Assembly: GCF_014652915.1 (NCBI RefSeq)
Contig: NZ_BMZS01000002.1
Location: forward strand, 292,590-356,589
DNA: 64,000 bases
From: Thalassobaculum fulvum
Lineage (GTDB): Bacteria; Pseudomonadota; Alphaproteobacteria; Thalassobaculales; Thalassobaculaceae
Direction: 5' to 3'
In this document: piece by piece, positions 58,800 through 64,000 of the stretch
Layout of the letters: each line of letters opens with the position of its first letter
How positions within the stretch are numbered: position 1 is the stretch's first letter
Notes under the pieces: model-generated
Told to the model about the DNA's origin: nothing
The model's input: the letters and a program-made list of their open reading frames with translations, nothing else
Database searches by the model: none
Translations under genes and position numbers: made by a program

Positions 58800-59831
58800 G
58801 TGCCAGCCAGAATCAAGCGCCTGATCGACCGATTCCCGCGCGCCCGCTTCCTGACCTGGGAGACCCCGGTCGAGGAGCTGCCGCGGCTCGGCGAACGGCT
58901 CGGCATCGCGCTGCGGGTGAAACGCGACGACCTCACCGGGATCGCCTTCGGCGGCAACAAGGTACGCAAGCTGGAGTTCTACCTCGGCGAGGCGCTGCGG
59001 CAGGGCGCCGACACCCTGCTGATCACCGGCGCGGTGCAGAGCAACTTCGTCCGGGTCATGACCGCCTGCGCCGCCAGGCTCGGCATGCAGTGCCATGTCC
59101 AGCTCGAGGAGCGGGTGCCCGGGCAGGACGCGCTGTACCACACCTCAGGCAACGTGCTGCTGGACGACCTGCTCGGCGCCAGCCGCCACGCCTACCCGAC
59201 CGGCGAGGACGAGGCCGGCGCCGACCGGCGGGTCCAGGAAATCGCCGCCGACCTCGCGCGCCAGGGAAGGCGGCCCTACGTCGTCCCGCTCGCGCCCAGC
59301 CACCCGCCGCTCGGCTCGCTCGGCTACCTCGCCTGCGCGGCCGAACTGATGGACCAGGGGGTACTGGACGTCGACCAGGTCGTCCTCGGCTCCGGCAGCG
59401 GGCTGACCCACAGCGGGCTGCTGTTCGGCCTGCGGGCGCTCGGCTGGCAGGGCCGGGTCGTCGGCATCTGCGTGCGCCGGGCGGCAGCGCCCCAGGCCGA
59501 GCGCCTGGCCGGGCATTGCGAACGGCTGGCGACGCTGCTGCAGGTGCCTTCGCCGGTCGTCCGCTCCGACATCGAGGTGCATGACGACGTGCTGGCGCCG
59601 GGCTACGGCCAGCTGAACGAGGCCGTGGCCGAGGCGATCCGGCTGGCGGCCCGGCTGGAGGGGCTGCTGGTCGACCCGGTATACACCGCGCGGGCGCTGG
59701 CCGGGCTGATCGCCTGCGCCGGCGACGGCCGCATCGCGCCGGGCAGCCGGACGCTGTTCCTGCATACCGGCGGTCTGCCGGCGCTGTTCGCCTACGAGAC
59801 GACCCTGCGCGAACGCGCCGTCGCCGGCTGA
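58800..59831 (+). CDS. D-cysteine desulfhydrase-like PLP enzyme
   Basis: 343 residues from a GTG at 58800 with GGAGG seven bases upstream; the open frame further upstream overlaps the previous gene. It is homologous to Acd[21 protein letters not shown] (PLP lysine) and TGAVQSNFVRVMTACAARLG. The AcdS-diagnostic Glu and Leu are replaced by Thr in both places (DPVYTARAL and FLHTGGLPA), the pattern of D-cysteine desulfhydrase. SNF replaces SNH at the carboxylate loop. It would release sulfide, pyruvate and ammonia from D-cysteine or a related amino acid. Confidence 0.85.
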   Translation: MPARIKRLIDRFPRARFLTWETPVEELPRLGERLGIALRVKRDDLTGIAFGGNKVRKLEFYLGEALRQGADTLLITGAVQSNFVRVMTACAARLGMQCHVQLEERVPGQDALYHTSGNVLLDDLLGASRHAYPTGEDEAGADRRVQEIAADLARQGRRPYVVPLAPSHPPLGSLGYLACAAELMDQGVLDVDQVVLGSGSGLTHSGLLFGLRALGWQGRVVGICVRRAAAPQAERLAGHCERLATLLQVPSPVVRSDIEVHDDVLAPGYGQLNEAVAEAIRLAARLEGLLVDPVYTARALAGLIACAGDGRIAPGSRTLFLHTGGLPALFAYETTLRERAVAG

Positions 59832-59838
59832 TCCGGCG

Positions 59839-60408
59839 TCAGGGCACGCCGGCGCCGATGTCGATGAACTCGCGTTCGAACACGTGGAAGCTGTTGGCCT
59901 GGCCGAGATCCTTCCAGAGGTCCTGCGACGATCCGAGACGCGACCCGACGAACACCATCTGCATGCCCTCGCCGTCGTCGCGCCGGAACGGAAGCCCGAC
60001 GGTCTCGACCGCGATCGGGCCGCCGGAGGAGTACCGGTTCTCGCCGAGAACGCGCATGCCGCAAGGATGCGAAGCCGGCACGATGAAACCCTGGTAGGCG
60101 GCCTCGCGCCGCTCCGGCACGACCAGGTCCAGATAGTCGCCGCCGGTCGGATCGAAGCCGAAGTTGCTCGCCATCTCCGTGCCCATCAGGCGGATCCGGA
60201 CGATCCCCGGCTCCGTCAGGTCGCAGATCAGCATGCGCGGCAGCAGCCTCGGGACCGCCAGCGGGTCGAACGCCGACCGGACCGGGACGTGGCCGTCCCG
60301 CGGCAGCGACCACCAATGGTCGACCCATTCGCGGCTGGCAGTCGCGATATAGGACGCCGAGCCCGCTGCTGCGGCCCCGACCATCCGATCGATCGCCAAG
60401 GCGTTCAT
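59839..60408 (-). CDS. Single-domain PAS protein (PF07310 type)
   Basis: 189 residues from the ATG at 60408. It contains WVDHWWSLPRDGHVPVRSAF, DPLAVPRLLPRMLICDLTEP, GIVRIRLMGTEMASNFGFDP and GLPFRRDDGEGMQMVFVGSR. The C-terminal tail EREFIDIGAGVP matches the tail of the PAS protein at 4795, a shared motif of unknown meaning. No output domain. It is convergent with the D-cysteine desulfhydrase-like gene. Confidence 0.82.
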   Translation of the reverse strand: MNALAIDRMVGAAAAGSASYIATASREWVDHWWSLPRDGHVPVRSAFDPLAVPRLLPRMLICDLTEPGIVRIRLMGTEMASNFGFDPTGGDYLDLVVPERREAAYQGFIVPASHPCGMRVLGENRYSSGGPIAVETVGLPFRRDDGEGMQMVFVGSRLGSSQDLWKDLGQANSFHVFEREFIDIGAGVP

Positions 60409-60502
60409 TCCCGAGACCCGAAATCTGTCGAACCGTGCGCTCCAGGCGCACCGCCGATAGTCGCCGATCGACCTTAAGTCCGGGTTAACGGCCGGCTCGA
60501 GG

Positions 60503-61282
60503 CTAGAATGCGCTCTGGAACAGGCCGCCGTCCAGCAGCAGGTTCTGACCGGTGATGTAGCCGGCCTGGGCGCTGCACAGGAACGCGGCCGCGTCGCCGA
60601 ACTCCGCCGGATCGCCGGCCCGCCTCGCCGGCACCGTGGCGACCCGGGCGGCATGCATCTCGTCATGAGATACGCCCTGCGCCTTGGCCGTGGCGTCGAT
60701 GCCGGCCCGGTAGCGGTCGGTATCGAAATATCCCGGCAGGATGTTGTTGATGGTGACGTTGGCGTGCGCCACCGAGCGCGAGACGCCGGCCAGGAACGCC
60801 GTCAGCCCGGCCCGGGCGCCGCTCGACAGGTCGAGACCGAACACCGGCATCTTCACCGACACCGAGGTGATGTTGACGATCCGCCCGAACCGGCGCTCGA
60901 CCATGCCGTCGACCGAGCGCTGGATCAGCTCGATCGGGGTAACCATGTTGGCAGTCACGCCCTTCAGCATCGCCTCGCGGTCGATCTCGCGGAAATCCTT
61001 GAACGGCGGGCCGCCGGCGTTGGTGATCAGGATGTCGGGGTCCGGGCAGGCCGCGAACAGCGCGTCCTGGCCGTCCCTGGTGGTGACGTCGGCCGCCACC
61101 GGGATCACCTGCGCGCCGGTCTCCGCCGTCAATTCCTCGGCCCGCTCGGCCAACCGTGCGGCGTCGATCCCGTTCACGATCACGACACAGCCGGCCCGCG
61201 CCAGCGACGTCGCGATCGCCCGCCCGAGCCCGCGGCTCGAACCACACACGATGGCCTTCCGGCCGCTGATCCCGAGATCCAT
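60503..61282 (-). CDS. Atypical short-chain dehydrogenase lacking the catalytic Tyr and Lys
   Basis: 259 residues. The cofactor loop reads CGSSRGLGRAIATSLARAGC, a variant of TGxxxGIG. TNAGGPP stands for NNAG. The serine is kept (NITSVSVKMP), but the YxxxK position reads LSSGARAGLTAF, without Tyr or Lys. The C-terminal YITGQNLLLDGGL is normal. This matches the BKR-like-SDR-like subgroup, which departs from the classical tetrad. It may use another acid/base or be non-catalytic. It is downstream of the racemase-family gene on the same strand, 31 bases away. Confidence 0.85.
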   Translation of the reverse strand: MDLGISGRKAIVCGSSRGLGRAIATSLARAGCVVIVNGIDAARLAERAEELTAETGAQVIPVAADVTTRDGQDALFAACPDPDILITNAGGPPFKDFREIDREAMLKGVTANMVTPIELIQRSVDGMVERRFGRIVNITSVSVKMPVFGLDLSSGARAGLTAFLAGVSRSVAHANVTINNILPGYFDTDRYRAGIDATAKAQGVSHDEMHAARVATVPARRAGDPAEFGDAAAFLCSAQAGYITGQNLLLDGGLFQSAF

Positions 61283-61313
61283 GCTTGCCTCCCTTGTGTT
61301 CTTCGCGGCGACT

Positions 61314-62075
61314 TTAGCGGCGCTCGCCGCTCCGCTCCACCCACGCCTGAAGCGCCGGCGCCAGTCCTTGCGACGGCTTGGCGGGCGGCCGGGCGAAGCT
61401 GCCCCGGGTCGCCGGGCGCGGCGCCAGGTCGACCAGCGCCTCGGCCAGCCGGACGGCGCAGGAGACGCCGTCGAGCACCGGCACCGGGATCTCGTGCGCG
61501 ACCGTCCGCGCCAGTCCGGCGATCGGCCCGCCGCCCATGATCACCACCTCGGCGCCGTGCCGGTCGATGACCTCGTGACAGGCCTCGACCAGCCTGCGGC
61601 CGGTCTGCTGCTTGGCGGCGGTGATGTCCGACGGCGGCACGTCGAGCGGCCGCACCGCGACCAGCCGGCCGTCCAGCCCGTGCTCCTCGGCGCACTCGCG
61701 GTACCACACGCCGAGCCGCGGGGTCAGGCAGACGACGGCGTAGCGCCGGCCGAGCGTGTAGGCAGTCAGGAACGCCGCCTCGGAGATCCCGATCACCGGG
61801 ATCTCCAGCATCTCCTTGGCGGCGAACACACCGGGGTCGCCGAAGGCCGCGACGACCGCGGCGTCGCAGCCGGGCGCCTGCTCGGCCAGGGCGTCGAGCA
61901 CGGCATGCCCGGCGATCGCGGCCTCGACCCGGTTCTCGATGTACTGCGTGCCGAACCGCGCGGTCGCCGGCACGATCTCGGTATCGGCGGAGGCGACACG
62001 CCGGGCCTCCTCCACCATGGTGGCGGTGATCGCTTCGGTCACGTTCGGGTTCAGGACCAGGATGCGTCGCGTCAT
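61314..62075 (-). CDS. Asp/Glu/hydantoin racemase family protein without the usual cysteines
   Basis: 253 residues from the ATG at 62075. The fold is evident: ILVLNPNVTEAITATMVEEA, AAFGDPGVFAAKEMLEIPVI and GISEAAFLTAYTLG, then AEVVIMGGGPIAGLARTVAH. In hydantoin and allantoin racemases a Cys sits before FGDPG and another in the GCAGM-like loop. Here they are Ala (AAFGDPG) and Gly (GGGPIAG). A normal two-cysteine racemase reaction is therefore unlikely. It may be an isomerase or decarboxylase of the same superfamily, or use other residues. Confidence 0.82.
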   Translation of the reverse strand: MTRRILVLNPNVTEAITATMVEEARRVASADTEIVPATARFGTQYIENRVEAAIAGHAVLDALAEQAPGCDAAVVAAFGDPGVFAAKEMLEIPVIGISEAAFLTAYTLGRRYAVVCLTPRLGVWYRECAEEHGLDGRLVAVRPLDVPPSDITAAKQQTGRRLVEACHEVIDRHGAEVVIMGGGPIAGLARTVAHEIPVPVLDGVSCAVRLAEALVDLAPRPATRGSFARPPAKPSQGLAPALQAWVERSGERR

Positions 62076-62244
62076 CGTGACCGCCGTTGCTGGGTGAAGT
62101 ACCGAACCATACCCTGGAGCCTTGGCCGCGCGAGAGCGCAAGTATGCTTTGGTGCGGCCGACCCGTATTCCGTTCCGCCCGGGCCCGGGTTATTCAGGCG
62201 GCGAACCGCACCCGGCCCGCCCACTGTTGCCGAAGGAAGTGTCC

Positions 62245-62718
62245 GTGACCGACAGCCCGGACCGCGAGGTGACAACCCTGCCGCCGTCCGCCGATCCGCG
62301 GGCCGGCAGCCTCCTGGAGAAGTGGCGGGCGTGCTGCGTCGACGGCGCGCCGCCGGACCGCGAGACCCTCGACGTCTTCGACCTGCAGCCCTGGCTCGGG
62401 CACATCTGCGTGTACGAGACGGTCGACGATGGCGCCGACTTCCGGATCCGGCTGGAAGGCACGCGGGTCGGCCAGATCACGGGCGAGGACTGGACCGGGC
62501 GGCACGCCAGCGACGTCGACGCCCGGTTCGCGACCGACCTCGTCGGATGCATGCAGAAGACCGTCCGGACCGGCCGCGCCAGCCTGCACACCACGCGCAT
62601 CTACCAGCGCAAGTTCCGCGACGCGGTCCGCCTGCTGCTGCCGATGCGCAGCCAGCGCGACGGCCCGGTCGACCAGATCTTCCTGGCGCTGTACCTCGAC
62701 CCCGGGCCGCCGCCGTGA
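62245..62718 (+). CDS. Single-domain PAS protein (PF07310 type)
   Basis: 157 residues from the GTG at 62245, six bases after GAAGGAA; the GTG at 62239 overlaps that site and is less likely. Segments: LLEKWRACCVDGAPPDRETL, DVFDLQPWLGHICVYETVDD, DFRIRLEGTRVGQITGEDWT and a final DQIFLALYLDPGPP. It is a minimal PAS domain of this group. It is convergent with the class II aldolase gene and divergent from the racemase-family gene. Confidence 0.8.
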   Translation: MTDSPDREVTTLPPSADPRAGSLLEKWRACCVDGAPPDRETLDVFDLQPWLGHICVYETVDDGADFRIRLEGTRVGQITGEDWTGRHASDVDARFATDLVGCMQKTVRTGRASLHTTRIYQRKFRDAVRLLLPMRSQRDGPVDQIFLALYLDPGPPP

Positions 62719-62731
62719 CCGTTCGCCGGCC

Positions 62732-63517
62732 TCAGTCCCGGAACGGCACGCCCATGCGGTCGAGCTTGCGCATCCAGGCCGCCAGTTCGACCTGGCCGTA
62801 GCCGCCGAACCGGGTGCCGACCGGTTTCTGCGAGCGGGTCTTGTCGACGATCGCCGACGGGATCCGCAGCACCTCGGCCTGGCCGCCGGCCTGCGCCAGC
62901 ACCTGGACCCGGCAGGCGCGCTCCAGGTTGTACATGTGGAAGAACGCCTCGGCGACGGTCTCGCCGACCGTGAGCGTGCCGTGGTTGCGCAGGATCATCG
63001 CCTTGCGGTCGCCCAGGTCGGCGATCAGCCGCGGCTTCTCGTCCTCGTCCAGCGCCAGCCCCTCGTAGTCGTGGTAGGCGATGCCGCCCGGCAGGAACAT
63101 GGCGAACTGCGAGGCGTCCAGCAGCCCCTCGCGCTGGCACGAGACGGCGACCCCGGAGTCGGTGTGCAGGTGGATCACGCAGTGGGCGTTCGGCGCCATC
63201 TCGTGGATCGCACCGTGGATGATGAAGCCGGCGTAGTTGATCGGATGGCCGCTGTCCTCGAGGATGTTGCCCTCGAGGTCGATCTTCACGAGGTTGGAGG
63301 CGGTCACCTCCTCATACATCAGCCCGAACGGGTTGATCAGGAAGTGATGCTCGGGCCCCGGCACGCGCGCCGAGATGTGGGTGTAGATCAGGTCGTCCAT
63401 CCCCAGCGTGCCGAAGATCCGGTAGACCGCCGCCAGTTCCTCGCGGATCGTCTGCTCTTCCGGCGAGCGGGTCTTCGGGCGCTTGGCGGCAGGCTGGGCG
63501 AGCGAGGTGACGGACAT
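62732..63517 (-). CDS. Class II aldolase/adducin family protein
   Basis: 261 residues. The fold is marked by EELAAVYRIFGTLGMDDLIY followed by THISARVPGPEHHFLINPFG, the zinc motif HLHTDSGVAVSC and a later HDYEG, and the loop LRNHGTLTVGETVAEAFFHM. Two or three zinc-binding histidines are visible (in VIHLHTD and RNHGT), as in fuculose-phosphate-type aldolases and decarboxylases. The adducin-like variants in alphaproteobacteria have unknown substrates. The VOC gene 72 bases upstream is on the same strand. Confidence 0.88.
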   Translation of the reverse strand: MSVTSLAQPAAKRPKTRSPEEQTIREELAAVYRIFGTLGMDDLIYTHISARVPGPEHHFLINPFGLMYEEVTASNLVKIDLEGNILEDSGHPINYAGFIIHGAIHEMAPNAHCVIHLHTDSGVAVSCQREGLLDASQFAMFLPGGIAYHDYEGLALDEDEKPRLIADLGDRKAMILRNHGTLTVGETVAEAFFHMYNLERACRVQVLAQAGGQAEVLRIPSAIVDKTRSQKPVGTRFGGYGQVELAAWMRKLDRMGVPFRD

Positions 63518-63589
63518 GACGGGCCTCCGGGTGTCGTGACGTGAGGCGATGCTAGGACGGTCCGGCCCGACCGTCCACGGCCTGCAGCA

Positions 63590-63997
63590 TCACGTGCCGT
63601 CGTAGTCCGACAGGTCGGCGTCCTCGTCCGGCGGGAAGTCGACGTGCAGGTGGTTGCCGTCGGGATCGTGCAGGTTCACCTGCCGGATGTCGAAGTCCGG
63701 CAGCACCCGGCAGTAGTAGGCGACCTTGTGCGCCCGCAGGTGCGCCAGGAAGTCGCCGAGCCCGGTCGCGCTCAGCGCGAAGTGCTCGAGTCGCTGGTCG
63801 GGCCGGTAGTCGGGCGGCGAGTCGACGGTCTCGATCAGGTGCACCACCGCCTGGTCGCCGACATACAGCCAGGCGCCCGGAAAGTCGAAACCGGGCCGGG
63901 CGCCCAGCTTCATGCCCATCACCCGCTGGTAGAAGTCGATCATCCCCGGCAGATCCGAGGTCCGGACGTTGACGTGGTCGAGCTTCTGAACTGGCAT
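63590..63997 (-). CDS. VOC (glyoxalase/dioxygenase superfamily) protein
   Basis: 135 residues, a single vicinal-oxygen-chelate domain of two beta-alpha-beta-beta-beta units: KLDHVNVRTSDLPGMIDFYQ with metal His8, VVHLIETVDSPPDYRPDQRL and EHFALSATGLGDFLAHL (second His), and the end NLHDPDGNHLHVDFPPDE with the final Glu/His region. It is likely a metal-dependent lyase or dioxygenase for an unknown small molecule. The start lies three bases inside the window edge, and the frame appears complete. Confidence 0.87.
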   Translation of the reverse strand: MPVQKLDHVNVRTSDLPGMIDFYQRVMGMKLGARPGFDFPGAWLYVGDQAVVHLIETVDSPPDYRPDQRLEHFALSATGLGDFLAHLRAHKVAYYCRVLPDFDIRQVNLHDPDGNHLHVDFPPDEDADLSDYDGT

Positions 63998-64000
63998 CGC

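Overview
The window is GC-rich chromosomal DNA with densely packed genes on both strands. It fits an alphaproteobacterium, most likely of the Rhodospirillales. This is an inference from three things: six small single-domain PAS proteins of the PF07310 type, a sulfite reductase operon carrying DUF2849 and DUF934 genes, and many Liv-type and NMT1-type transporters. No rRNA, intact tRNA, CRISPR array, transposase or integrase gene was recognised.

Layout. 1-7 kb: an unknown partial gene, an amidohydrolase, a periplasmic-binding-like protein, a DUF5648 repeat protein, two divergent PAS proteins, a DUF2852 membrane protein and a TetR regulator. A block of short direct and inverted repeats lies at 1717-1899. 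7.4-9.1 kb: an AT-rich insert with one large P-loop ATPase (Sll1717/KAP-like), a candidate stand-alone defence gene. 9.1-11.8 kb: purine breakdown (guanine deaminase, PuuD urate hydroxylase with a cytochrome c tail, fused UraD-UraH). 11.8-13.5 kb: an exported copper or envelope-stress set (Cys-rich protein, Met-rich Spy/CpxP protein, DUF411) behind an FNR/FixK-like box. 13.5-16.6 kb: an MFS transporter and two unknown envelope genes. 17-23.7 kb: an NMT1-type ABC transporter followed by xanthine dehydrogenase xdhA-xdhB. 23.7-25.1 kb: a second compositionally foreign insert with a DUF6602 nuclease-like gene.

25-36 kb: a BisC-type sulfoxide reductase, an AbgB-like M20 amidohydrolase, an ABC-F ATPase, a second deaminase, a hydroxyisobutyrate-dehydrogenase-like enzyme with a divergent FadR-type regulator, an SDR, small zinc-binding and cupin proteins, a GNAT and a PIN/antitoxin pair in toxin-first order. 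36.2-44.9 kb: a ten-gene minus-strand operon that starts with TetR and runs through crotonase, acyl-CoA ligase, two MaoC hot-dog proteins, LivK, LivG, LivF, LivH and LivM. It looks like an uptake, CoA-activation and beta-oxidation route for an unidentified carboxylic acid.

45-51.7 kb: a hydrolase, a small lipoprotein, and an assimilatory sulfur operon (CysG-like protein with a cut-down methyltransferase domain, DUF2849, sulfite reductase, DUF934, APS reductase) divergent from an XRE-cupin regulator. 51.8-53.5 kb: ACC deaminase acdS with its Lrp-type regulator. 53.6-64 kb: PanE-like reductase plus acyl-CoA ligase, four more PAS proteins, MarR plus gamma-carbonic-anhydrase-like protein, a D-cysteine desulfhydrase-like enzyme, an atypical SDR, a racemase-family protein without the usual cysteines, a class II aldolase and a VOC protein.

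A family of roughly 150-190 bp intergenic inverted repeats (seven copies) sits only at gene 3' ends or inside operons, never in divergent promoter gaps. Several perfect palindromes next to regulator genes are candidate operators. Product names rest on motifs read by eye. No similarity search was run.
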